Assembly (NCBI RefSeq): GCF_964340395.1
Contig: NC_135556.1
Coordinates: forward strand, 253,001-317,000
Length of the DNA: 64,000 nucleotides
Origin: Glandiceps talaboti
Lineage: Eukaryota > Hemichordata > Enteropneusta > Spengelidae
Reading direction: 5' to 3'
Part shown: positions 27,251-37,200 of the stretch, piece after piece
Numbering within the stretch: position 1 is the first letter of the stretch
Layout: each line of letters opens with the position of its first letter
Translations under genes and position numbers: made by a program
Notes under the pieces: generated by a model
What the model saw: only the letters and a program-made list of their open reading frames with translations
What the model was told of the DNA's origin: nothing
Databases searched by the model: none

Positions 27251-27616
27251 TCAAGTAACTCTATATAAAAAACTATATAAATTTCCATAATTATCTTGAA
27301 ATATACGTCTGTTCCTAGTATCTTGTATTAATTTAAGAACCCAGTATTCATTCAAATATTTAACTTCTTGATTGTCCTCTGAGTCAGGAAATAAACTTAA
27401 GAATTCAATACGTTTAAAAAAAATCTTTTTTTCGACTTCTTTACAAAAAGCTAAAATAATCTGGTATAAATTTTGATCTTTCAAGTTTACCCCTGTATTT
27501 ATAATTAATACATGCATATTTTTCCTTCTCAAGTTGTCCCATTCTAGCTCTACATTAAAACCAAGGACTTCTTTGTACTTGTTTAAAAATTTTGTGATGT
27601 TATGTTCTCCAAACAT
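27251..27616 (-). CDS. Small hypothetical element protein (121 aa)
   Basis: An intact frame of 121 codons starts at 27616 with MFGEHNITKFLNKYKEV. It is charged, with an even mix of Lys, Glu and Leu/Ile, and has a predicted alpha/beta look (NMHVLIINTG followed by a helical stretch) but no motif I recognise. It lies 13 bp after the chromodomain remnant of the integrase and 3 bp before the large conserved protein, so it belongs to the same tightly packed run. It is one of only three genes in the element without a visible lesion. Confidence 0.6.
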   Translation of the reverse strand: MFGEHNITKFLNKYKEVLGFNVELEWDNLRRKNMHVLIINTGVNLKDQNLYQIILAFCKEVEKKIFFKRIEFLSLFPDSEDNQEVKYLNEYWVLKLIQDTRNRRIFQDNYGNLYSFLYRVT

Positions 27617-27629
27617 GATGTACTATACA

Positions 27630-27725
27630 TTATATTCTTTTAATATTTTCAATCGGTTCCCAAGAATTAAATTTATCGTCATATCCTAACCATTTTACCA
27701 ATGCGTATTCATGGCCTTTAATTTT
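27630..27725 (-). pseudogene. Detached chromodomain end of the integrase
   Basis: The minus strand encodes a C-terminal chromodomain piece with the hallmark pattern EYALVKWLGYDDKFNSW followed by EPIENI and a stop. The first half of a chromodomain (EYKIEKILRKK) is the very end of the integrase frame at 30078-31115. The 2.35-kb element at 27729-30078 lies exactly between the two halves. Joining the flanks with a single TA puts both halves in one reading frame, although a TAA codon then falls at the joint. In the ancestral element the integrase therefore probably ended here. Confidence 0.75.
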
Positions 27726-27728
27726 TTA

Positions 27729-30078
27729 GCTCTGCTGTCAGCGAAAGCTGAAAGCGTAGCTTTAGGTATAGGTTGTATAGAGTATAGAGAGTAGAGTGAA
27801 TCATAGGTGTCCGTCAAACTTTTATATTTTCATTATTTTCTCCGAAAGTGACAGTCAGTATTCTTAGATATTTGGTGTGCATGTTCCCTGGGGGGAGGCT
27901 ATTCAGATTTGTTCATGCCAAGTTGATCTATGCCATTTTCAATTTTTTATGATTTTTTTTCATAAAATGACATTTTCATCATCTCCGTGAAAACTTATTG
28001 TCAGATTGCTTTGATATCTGGTGTGTTGATGCGCAGGGGGTAGCTTACTCAGGTTTGTTAATTTCAAGTCAGCACATCTTCATTTTTATTTTTTATGATT
28101 TTTTTTTGTAATTTGAAAAAAAAATGAATATGTTAATGAGCATAATGACCGACGCCATATTGGAAATCAGTCGACGAGACTTTAAGTAAACTGCCACTTT
28201 TCAAAAGACACTATTGACGTCAAACAAGCAATGTAATATGTGCTATAGTCATAATTCTACGCATTGGGCGCCCAAATGCATGAAGTGACAAGCATTTATT
28301 CGAAACAGGGTTGTAAACTTAAAATCCAAATTCTGCACCCCTTCTACATAATCAGCCAGTCCGCAACGTCATTATTTGCATACTCTATCCTGATTCGACC
28401 AGAAGCTGAAGCTGACCTCATTTGACCGGGCGATTTTCCACAGCAAGTAACAACACAGGATGTTCTTGGTACTCACTAAAATCTCACTTCAGACCCACTA
28501 TAAAAATGTGATGTTTTCAGATAACATGTAACTTGTGATTAATTCTATATTGTCGTGCAATTTGGAGTGACAGTGAACCAGAATTAAGACAACTTGCGTA
28601 AGGAAGGCATGCGGTTGAAGTTATGCAAGAGCAGTCTAACTGCGGACTGTGAATCAACCAAATTTTGTTTATTGGCCGACAGTTCACATGTCAAGTTAAA
28701 CGACATGAACGTGTCTTGCCATTTCCAAAATGCAAATATTTGGCAAGTAAAAATAATTAAAATAATCACAACTTTAATTTGGCTTCAGACTTTGCATTAT
28801 GTTTTGCGTATCTTTCCCCGTTTTACATGTAAATCCGAAAAGGTTCTCTCGTCATGTCATCAGTGATCATACCGCACCGCGGGGGGCTGCTTTGAGTACG
28901 TACGAGCGAAGTGAGGCATGTTGAGGTATTTTGTTGAGAATTATAAATATTGCGAAATGTCAAGTACAAGGTTTAAATACAATGGAATGATGAAAAAAAT
29001 GGCCGAGTCTGCTGACAGGCGCCGCGCCGGTCACAAGAAACACTGTAAATTCCATCTTTCTTAGTTTCCGTACGGCGACAACCCCAGGTACCCGGATGCA
29101 CGAGGGACTAACCCGGAAGCAAGTCGTTGTCAGCCATACGTTACAGTGGTAACATCGTCCGAGAAATCGCTGCGTTCAGAGTGTCATTATTCACAGAATT
29201 GTTGTTTTCGAGTGAAAACGCGTCTTGAATTGTATAAATCTAACAAATGAAGACATGTCAAGTTATATTTTGAAAGTTGTATCGCTAGTTTGAGACGATT
29301 TTCTCGCGTACTATCGAGGCTTACTTGGACCTTACTCCAGTTCATCGGGAAGTTTAGCCAGTCCGATAATTCTTTCTGGTTTAGTTTACAACACTTTTGA
29401 TCACGCAGATTTTGTTGTTGTGATGAAAAGAAATTAAAAAAAAAAGATCACTTCAACCATTTCGTTGTGTTTTCTTTATGAAAGGTAATAGAACATGAAC
29501 GAGTGTTACCACTGTAACGTATGGCTGCCAGAATGACTCTCTTTCGGGTACTTGGCGGGGATTGTCGCCGTCCGGAAACTAAGATGGCGATTAATACATT
29601 TCTTCCCTATATATATCTACTACAACTTGTACAAGTTGAATGTTGTTGACTTGGTAAATTTGTTAGAAAATTGAAATTCAAATTGCCTCAACATTATTTT
29701 AGATCCCTAGTTTATTTCATCCATCATTAAAATTTCCCAGGGTTAAAGCTGTAAGACAATGGAATTATTTATAGCCAACCTCAAAATCCTCCTTTTTTTT
29801 CCTTTTTCTTGTGTGCATTTCCAAGTCATTTTTTTTCTGAGATTTTGTGCAATTTTTCATAACAGTAGATTTTTGTTATAAAATGGTGACTATGGTATAA
29901 AAGTACAATACATTACCAACTTCTGTGTAAAATGTGTTTTACAGTGAGACATCATATGAACCACTAACCACTTTATTGCATCGCTAAAACAAAACTGCAT
30001 AGTGAAGAGCTGAAGAACTGAACCACTTCTACGTGTCACCAAAATAAAAAATTAAATAAAAAAAACAAACAGCGGAGC
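27729..30078. mobile_element. 2.35-kb TA-flanked non-autonomous DNA transposon inside the integrase gene
   Basis: The ends are inverted repeats: GCTCTGCTGT at 27729-27738 and ACAGCGGAGC at 30069-30078 (9 of 10 match), each flanked by TA (27727-27728 and 30079-30080). TA flanks fit a Tc1/mariner-like target duplication. The interior is non-coding as far as I can see. It includes two diverged copies of a ~145-bp module (about 27820-27960 and 27965-28105, each ending in a TTTTTATGATTTTTTT-like run) and a nested foldback element at 29052-29587. The insertion cuts the chromodomain of the integrase. The superfamily call rests only on the TA flanks and short TIR. Confidence 0.7.
29052..29587. mobile_element. 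Nested foldback/MITE-like element
   Basis: About 100 bp at 29052-29154 recurs in reverse complement at 29504-29587. Shared words are TTAGTTTCC.TACGGCGACAA near the outer ends and CAGCCATACGTTACAGTGG near the inner ends. The arms are about 80% alike by eye and enclose ~350 bp of non-coding DNA. Outer ends carry CCATCTT. It may be a separate MITE nested in the TA-flanked element or an internal part of it. Confidence 0.7.
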
Positions 30079-31115
30079 TATTCTGACCGATAGGTCGCTT
30101 GTTTCTTACGTAATATTTTTTCAATTTTATATTCCTTTGGATGGTGTTTCGATTCCTTAGTCATAATATGCATGCGCTCAATTGATAATTCTTGTTCATA
30201 AAACATGCCTTCAATGTCTTCACCTGATAAATCTTCCAGAGTGCAAACAATAACGGGACCAAAGATAATTTGTTTGATTTTGAAAAGTTCACGCGTATAG
30301 TTTGGTAGATATCCTTTGGCAAACACGTTCTTGTATTTGGAAATTCTCACGGTATCACCGATATTAAACTTCGGAGTTCCATATTCAACAGTGAGATAAG
30401 CACCGTACAAATTATACCAAACGATATTTTCATTCTTTGGTAATGATGCTTCCTTCGGAGTCATGTGGATTGAATTGTGGTAGGTATTGTTATAACCATC
30501 CACTAATCGATCTAGTACGTCGATCCAATTTCTAGTTTGTTTATCAGTAAAATATTTATACATACGTGATTTAAGTGTCCTGTTAAAACGCTCGACAACA
30601 GATGCCTTTTTATCTGACCATGTACTAAACCACTCAATTTCATGATTTTCAAAGAGATCTTTAACATGCTTATTGTATAATTCCCGTCCTTCATCAAACT
30701 GTATTTTATTCGGTTCACGGTCTTTAAAAATTAACTCAAAGGAGTCAGCCATTTCAATACCACGTTTTGACTTGAGTGGTATCGCCCAGGCATACTTCGA
30801 TAACACATCGATAACAGTCAGGATGTAACGATAATCTTTGTTACCCTGATTCTTACTCTGGTCATTGGGCATAGTATTCATCTCTACAATGTCAGCTTGC
30901 CACTGGTCATCAATTCCAGAAACAATTACTTTGCGGTAAGGGAACTTTTTAATCGCTGGTTTGTGCATAGTGTAAACTTCTTGTTCTTCTAACCATTGTT
31001 TCAATTCCTTATATTTTATTTTTTTGTTGTCTGCTTTGATTTTACGCCACAATTTTGTGATGCTGCTGTATGCTAAATCAGAATTATAATACAAGTCTCG
31101 CAAATACTGGTCCAT
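30078..31115 (-). CDS. Polinton-type retroviral-like integrase (C-terminally interrupted)
   Basis: The enzyme joins element DNA ends to host DNA. The frame has 345 codons. The catalytic DDE core is complete: Asp75 in WQADIVEM, Asp141 in FDEGREL and Glu175 in SVVERFNRTLKSRM, with 33 residues between the second Asp and the Glu. An SH3-like C-terminal region follows (KFNIGDTVRIS, about residue 250 on), then the start of a chromodomain (EYKIEKIL, near residue 327). The stop TAG is formed by the TA target site plus the first base of the inserted 2.35-kb transposon. The remainder of the chromodomain is at 27630-27725. The start codon follows an AT-rich leader that includes TATA runs. Family identity is strong; chromodomain loss may affect targeting rather than catalysis. 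Confidence 0.92.
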   Translation of the reverse strand: MDQYLRDLYYNSDLAYSSITKLWRKIKADNKKIKYKELKQWLEEQEVYTMHKPAIKKFPYRKVIVSGIDDQWQADIVEMNTMPNDQSKNQGNKDYRYILTVIDVLSKYAWAIPLKSKRGIEMADSFELIFKDREPNKIQFDEGRELYNKHVKDLFENHEIEWFSTWSDKKASVVERFNRTLKSRMYKYFTDKQTRNWIDVLDRLVDGYNNTYHNSIHMTPKEASLPKNENIVWYNLYGAYLTVEYGTPKFNIGDTVRISKYKNVFAKGYLPNYTRELFKIKQIIFGPVIVCTLEDLSGEDIEGMFYEQELSIERMHIMTKESKHHPKEYKIEKILRKKQATYRSE

Positions 31116-31262
31116 AGTATAGTATAGTATATATATATATTATATTAGTAAACATTATTAGTAAATTTATAAATATATTATTTATTTATTATTTCATTAT
31201 TTCATTATTTATTATTTCATTATTTATTTTTTTATTTTTTTTATTTTTTTATTATTTAACTA
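31116..31262. promoter_or_regulatory. AT-rich spacer upstream of the integrase
   Basis: The 147-bp gap between the integrase and the membrane-protein gene is almost pure A/T. It has an alternating TA run at about 31130-31140 and, directly before the integrase start, three TATAG pentamers. It probably contains the integrase promoter; there is no other content. Confidence 0.45.
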
Positions 31263-31730
31263 TTATTTCATTGACTTCGTATCTGAATAACCATTCAGTT
31301 TATAATACTTTAAATAACGTTCTAATGGTGGAGTATAATTGGCAGCTTTTTGCATTTCGAGAGACTTCATGAATACTTCCTGAATAAATTCCTGAGGTGC
31401 TTGAGAGTAAATATTTGCTTGCGTATATGTTAGTAATTCTTTGAAATTCTTATATTGTACTTTTAATCGTGATACTTTATCCGATAATTTTAAATTTTGG
31501 TTGACAACTGTAACAACTATTGGAACAGCTGCTAATAAACTAATAAAAACTGGAATCGCTGGAACAGCAGCTAATGCACCAACTCCTGAAATAATCCCAC
31601 TAGTAATAAGTATTCCTTTATTAACACGACTTATTAATTTATAAGAACGTCTATACGCACTACATACTCGTGTAAGATAATCGAGTAGGTCTTGTATCGT
31701 TTTAATATTTGTGGTAACTTGGTCAATCAT
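31263..31730 (-). CDS. Small membrane protein of the element (155 aa)
   Basis: This is an intact frame of 155 codons. An N-terminal helical, partly basic segment (residues 1-37) is followed by a long Gly/Ala/Val/Ile-rich hydrophobic block (about residues 38-80, containing GIISGVGALAAVPAIPVF), enough for a membrane hairpin of two helices. A charged helix and a C-terminal tail (PPLERYLKYYKLNGYS) follow. Similar small membrane proteins occur in Polinton-type elements, but I do not recognise a named family. No lesion is visible. It is co-oriented with its neighbours. Confidence 0.65.
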   Translation of the reverse strand: MIDQVTTNIKTIQDLLDYLTRVCSAYRRSYKLISRVNKGILITSGIISGVGALAAVPAIPVFISLLAAVPIVVTVVNQNLKLSDKVSRLKVQYKNFKELLTYTQANIYSQAPQEFIQEVFMKSLEMQKAANYTPPLERYLKYYKLNGYSDTKSMK

Positions 31731-31869
31731 TTTGTGGTATTACTATATATGTAAACATATAAAATAGTAAACATATAAAATAGTAAACATATTTACTATA
31801 TTTACTATTATTTTTTGATAATTAAATCGAACAAACGATATAACCAGCTAGAAGAGAATCAGTGTATTA

Positions 31870-32457
31870 TCAGTTTACAAAAGTAACAATATTATTTTTA
31901 AGAGGTTTGATAATCAAAGTGGATTTCCAGGTAGAATAGTGTTGATAGTCCCATAAATATTTAAAAGAAGTATAGATTCTAGACCTTTTTTTAACATTAA
32001 GTAACCAAGTCCTAGATGATGATATCATATGTTTATTTACAGCATATGTTGAATAAACTAGTTTATGATTTTCGAATTCTATCTCAATTTTATATATTTT
32101 GATATAATCATCATTTTTTTTTAAATTATCATTGGATGCTAGAAAATGTTGAATGTGATAACTTCCTGGTAGAATGTGATAACTTTTTCCTCGTTGACTA
32201 AAAGTTACTTTATCTGTATTTATTGAATGAAAACTTTCAAGTACAAATAGTCTAACAATTTCTTTACGGTTTAATACAATTATTGCAATTTCTTCTCCTC
32301 TTTCTTCTGTTTTAGGTTTTGGAGGAGGAATCGGCTTTAATTTAAACATATTATTTTCATATTCTAAGTAATATTTAACACCTGTGATTGGTTTCTTAAA
32401 TTTAATATCTCTAAGATCATTGAGAGATAAGCTGCGAGAGTTTAATGTTGTGGTCAT
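31870..32457 (-). CDS. Element protein with LNDLRD motif, copy 1 (195 aa)
   Basis: An intact 195-codon frame. The N-terminus SLSLNDLRDIKFKKP followed by YYLEYENNMFKLKPI resembles the N-terminus of the gene at 32485-33484 (YALNDLRDVNVSNLS, then FILRWKNEKKIYNIEP), so the two are probably paralogues or share a domain. A Pro/Lys/Glu-rich linker (PPPKPKTEERGEE) follows. The rest is rich in beta-prone residues. I do not recognise a family and infer no function. The start is supported by a TATATAA-like sequence just upstream (ATTATATATAAAC). Confidence 0.6.
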   Translation of the reverse strand: MTTTLNSRSLSLNDLRDIKFKKPITGVKYYLEYENNMFKLKPIPPPKPKTEERGEEIAIIVLNRKEIVRLFVLESFHSINTDKVTFSQRGKSYHILPGSYHIQHFLASNDNLKKNDDYIKIYKIEIEFENHKLVYSTYAVNKHMISSSRTWLLNVKKRSRIYTSFKYLWDYQHYSTWKSTLIIKPLKNNIVTFVN

Positions 32458-32484
32458 TATTATGTTTATATATAATTAATCTAT

Positions 32485-33484
32485 TTAAAATACTTTAAAA
32501 TCTATAAGAATCATACGTTTCAAAGTTATTGTTTTGATATCTAGAAACTTTAACCCTTGTGTTAATGCATATAACACTTCATTTTCTTGTAATGCTTCTG
32601 CTAATTTAGATGACACTTTATTTTCTGTAAAAGTAACATTAATATTCTCGTTCTCAATATGAATTTCAATAGTTAATAATGTACGTCGGTCACACTTTAT
32701 TGCAAATCAATCTAAAAGAGTATCGTATTCATCCTCAGTATTTAATTTAATACATTTAATAATAATAGTACCACTGGTTACTTTCTTCATATCATCCGTC
32801 ATCGCATCATTAACAGTAAACATTTTTAGTTTAGCCTCATCATCAATAGGTTTTAAACCTAATGTTTTAAACTGCGCATCATAAAAAAAACTGAATAGTT
32901 CCTTCGTTAATGTTATAATTACAATACCATTCCCCTGAATTCATAATTCTACTAAAAATATTGTCATTATTTACTATTGTTGTTGTCTCATTCATTTTTA
33001 AATGCAGCTTGGGATTCAACAGGTCTAGTCTAGGATCTGGTTCTGGTAAATAGTGTCTGATATCAGCTAAATTAAATGTCTTATTATTATCATTATAAAC
33101 CAACACATAAGGAACTCGATCAGTTAAACCATGATCAATAGTTAATGGCTTTTCAAGCATTTCAATAAAATCTCGTGGTAATTCAAAAGCATAGAACGTA
33201 GCAGCTCTGTTGCTATACGCAAAACCAAATGGTACATGATGTTTTGATACGCTACATTCTTCGATTGTCTCATCTACATCATTTAGGTCTACTAAATTAT
33301 TGGTATGTTCGTGTGATTGAACTGCTGCTGGTTCTATATTATATATTTTCTTTTCATTTTTCCATCTTAAAATAAAATCTTTATTATTATGTCGTCCGGA
33401 TAAATTTGATACGTTAACATCTCTGAGATCATTAAGTGCATATCCTTGTGGTGTTATCATACCTAGTCCAAAATTTGATGGCAT
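32485..33484 (-). pseudogene. Element protein with LNDLRD motif, copy 2, frameshifted and with a TGA
   Basis: The frame opens at 33484 (MPSNFGLGMITPQGYALNDLRD) and stays open for 201 codons. At the 8-nt A/T run 32883-32890 it shifts by +1 and continues to a stop at 32485-32487, interrupted by one TGA near 32710. The intact form would be about 330 residues. The N-terminus is shared with the neighbouring gene at 31870-32457; the C-terminal third (TIEIHIENENINVTFTENK) has no counterpart there. No family is recognised. It is divergently arranged with the plus-strand gene at 33528, only 43 bp away. Confidence 0.6.
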
Positions 33485-33527
33485 ATTATAATATTTATAT
33501 ATTATATATACTATACTATTAAAAACA
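33485..33527. promoter_or_regulatory. Divergent promoter region (43 bp)
   Basis: This short, nearly pure A/T spacer lies between a minus-strand start at 33484 and a plus-strand start at 33528. It contains overlapping TATATA words usable in both directions. No other site is visible. Confidence 0.45.
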
Positions 33528-34186
33528 ATGAAGTTGTATATAAACGAAAAATCTAATGATATTACTATCAGTTTTACAGAAACGTTGATTGGTTATTCAC
33601 AGATACGATTGTTGGAGTGTAAACTATATAATTCTTGGTATAATATTACGAAAGAAAACAATGAAATTGCTTTTACCGTTGATAAAAAAACGTCAGTTAA
33701 AAAAGTAGAACCAGGTAATTACAATGTAGAAACATTATCGCAAGCGATTGGTAGATCAAAATTGATTAATTTTAAGAAAATTTTACCAACAGGAAAAACA
33801 CAGATGAAAACGTTAAAGTAGACTTTTCAAAGCCAAAGAATTTTGTGAAAATACTTGGTTTTGAAGAGAAAGAATATATTTCACTGGGTATTAGTCCAAA
33901 CAAAGCAGATTTTCTTCCTGTGACTGAATACGTAATCTACTGTGATATTATAGATACACCTACTAATTACATCAATGGGAAAAGGTCTAATTATTTACAA
34001 ATTTTAACGATACAGGAAAATAAGGGTGAAATAGGAGAACCTGCGACTTATTCATTTCCTGCTAATGTTCCAGTACCCATCAAGAAAATGAATATAACTA
34101 ATCTTCGAATTTGGATAACTAATCAAAATAACGAACCAATAGATTTTAATGGTTGGCCAATTTCATTTCAACTCGAGCTAACTTAA
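33528..34186 (+). pseudogene. Plus-strand element protein, possible jelly-roll (minor capsid-like), frameshifted
   Basis: Two adjacent frames (33528-33821 and 33845-34186) are one gene of about 219 codons broken by a single frameshift near 33800; the second frame is open leftward past its first Met. The N-terminal half has short beta-strand patterns and GNYNVETLSQAI. The C-terminus LRIWITNQNNEPIDFNG followed by ISFQLEL resembles the end of small beta-rich proteins I associate with penton/minor capsid proteins of Polinton-type elements. That assignment is weak and rests on pattern memory only. It is the only gene on the plus strand and converges with PolB (35 bp apart). Confidence 0.5.
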
Positions 34187-34221
34187 AAGTTTACTTAAAA
34201 GTACTAAATTACTTACAGTTA

Positions 34222-37200
34222 CTAACGTTTACCTAAATCAACATGACCATATGCTAACGTGTTATGATGATCGAGAACATAACATTTATCATTGAAGCAA
34301 CTCAAAGAAGTCTTATTGATTGTATAACTACCGATCTGATGATTTATTGATCGTATAGTATTCATGGAATGTTTTATTTGTAAATTTTCAAAAAGGACAG
34401 TCTTATATTCTTCGTGAATAATATTCTTTTTAACAACTATCTTTTTCATTCCTTTTGCTTTTCGAGTTGATGAAGTTTCTGTGATATAAGAATACATTTT
34501 ACTTCGAAGTCCAATAAATTCAGTGATTGGTAAACCAGCACATTCATCTTTCATTTTACCGATTATCTTTTTATTATAATCAAAATAGTATGGACTTTCA
34601 GATGAGTAATCACTATTATCGAACAGGTCTTTGTCTTGATAAAAATCTTTGTAGGGATCAACAGCGTGAATTTCATACATTAATGAGTCGGTATCTGTGA
34701 ATAACAACTTTGCTAATGAACCATATTTTTCTTTGGTATAGTTGTAATGAAAGTCATACATTAAAGTTTTGGACAAATCAAGAACACTCATCCCAACATA
34801 TAAAGGTTGATTTAAAGTTAATCTTTCCTTTTTATTTTCAACAGCAACCAATCCTTTAGTTATAATTTTTTGTGTAACAAACGTTGGTTTAGATACTAAT
34901 TTTTTTATTTCTTTTTCTGTTGTACATAATTTTATATTACGATGCTTACATACATTCATCATGGTTCGTCCAAATACAGAGTTATTCATTAGTTTGAAGA
35001 AATCTTTTTCGAAGGCATTTTTAGCTTTTTTTCTTTTTTCCGTGTTAAATAAGATGTATTGCGACATCCACTTTGATTGGTTAAACTCAATAGCTCTATG
35101 GATTTTAGTGACTTTTAAACCGAGTGATAAATATTGTTTTAAGTTTTGGAAATGAAGTACGTAATTCCTTTTTGGTTTCAAAGTTGTAGTTAATTTCTCT
35201 ATATTTCCGCATTTGATATTAAATAAGTCACGTATCTTTTTATTATGTGGTGATAACATGTCTTCAGTAATACATAATTTCTCAGGTGCTAAAGGATAAT
35301 CATTGTGGAGATCATGCAACTCGCTAGGATATTCAAGATCAACTTCAAGGATTAATCCACGATCACTTTCATTGGTGTACTTACTTAAGTCAAGCTCATT
35401 TACATCAACCCATTTAAATCCATCCATTGGTAAAGCTTGAACCATTGCCCAACCATATAGATTATTTGCATCTAAATACATGATATATTTTGATTCTTGA
35501 GTAGGATCATAATCTTTCATGTATGGATTGTTTGCCTTTGCATGACCAGCGGATATATAAGAGATACCACCATGAAGACCTTTTTCTATGAAGAGATGCA
35601 TATCTATATCCGTTAATAGTTCGAGATTAATTTTAGTCATTTTTAAGCAGGCATCCCAAGATAATCCTGGAGCACTGAAGTAATGACAGGGATCGAGATT
35701 ATAATATAAATTGCATGTCTTTTGGAAATTTTCAAATACATCCGTTAATAATAATACATCAGTTTTAAGATATAAGTCATGATAATCACCCATGGTTTGC
35801 ATATAAAAATGCTTCCAAATATCATGCGCATGCTTATAATCTTCATCGGTAATACCAGTCTCATTTAGAATAGAATAGAATGTTTCCTTTAGTGGAAGAC
35901 TAATATCATTGAATTTTTTGGTGGAATCCATATAATCATAAGGATATACACCCTTTCTCGTTAATAATTTTAAAGTATTAGGAAATTCCTGTTCTGTGTA
36001 TTTGAAATCAAAACTATTAAACTATCTATGAAGACTAAATGAGTACCAACCATTATAGCCATGAACTTTTCCATAGAATGTGGGATAATATTAATCTTTT
36101 CATCAAAATTTTCAAGGGTTTGTACGATGAAATGACTGTCATATCCTTTTAAATTGAGAAATATAACGGGTATTTTCTTCGTTACTTGAACATTAATATT
36201 ACAGGATTCATGTGCTGAACCACGATATTTACCAGTAATATGGCAATGGTCACGGACTCGTATACAATCTTTTGTACCATCTTCGTATGATTTTTCACAA
36301 ATATGACATTGCGTCGCTTTTTGGAAACAGTTTTCATCATTTTTACTCATACACAGGGGTTTGTTAAAATGTTGTTGTTTAATATTATTACAATAATCAA
36401 CTTCCGATAACATCATTTCCATAAATTTCTTAGATGCATCTGGTCCTCTATAAATAACACTTTTTTTACTGAATGTGTCATCGTAACAACAAACAAGTTT
36501 ATATCCGAAACTGCATACTTCATGTTTTTGATAATGTTGTGTGAATACCGTATTATTGTTAATAGTATTCACTTTTTCAGTTATCGATTCGAAATCTGCG
36601 TAAATAACAAATGGTGCATTTAATTGTTTTGGGTAATTTTTAAATGATAACCATTTATATTCCTCAGTTGGCATTCGTATAGCTTGCGTCTTATTTATTT
36701 CAAAACAAATGGGAATGTGTTGATTTAAAATCTCTGCAGTTGTAAAGTGCTGTAAACAATATCTACAGAAGTGCTTTCTTTCATTATGATTTGTTATACC
36801 ATACATGAATCGATTAAAGTCTTTAATCCAAACATAATGTTTTTGACTATCACCACGAGTTATTAGTAGTAAATCAAGATGATCTGCACAAGTTTGTTTA
36901 CTAACATAAATTGGATATACTTTTTTATTGTTATAACCAAATACGGAAATAGATATATTATTTTGGTTTTCAATTTTAGGTATTTGTTTTGTAGTGACTG
37001 GGAATGTTATTCCTTTATAATCTACATCATCGATATGGTGTTTGTATTTAGATGGCCTATATTTATCAATTTCAACTGGAAACTTATATGCTAAATGACA
37101 CCATCTAAAACATTCATTGTCATTATTTTGGATGTTAATGAGGCCTTTCATTGGGTGTTGTAGTTCTTTTGGTAATTTGATATATGAGTTACCTTGTAAA

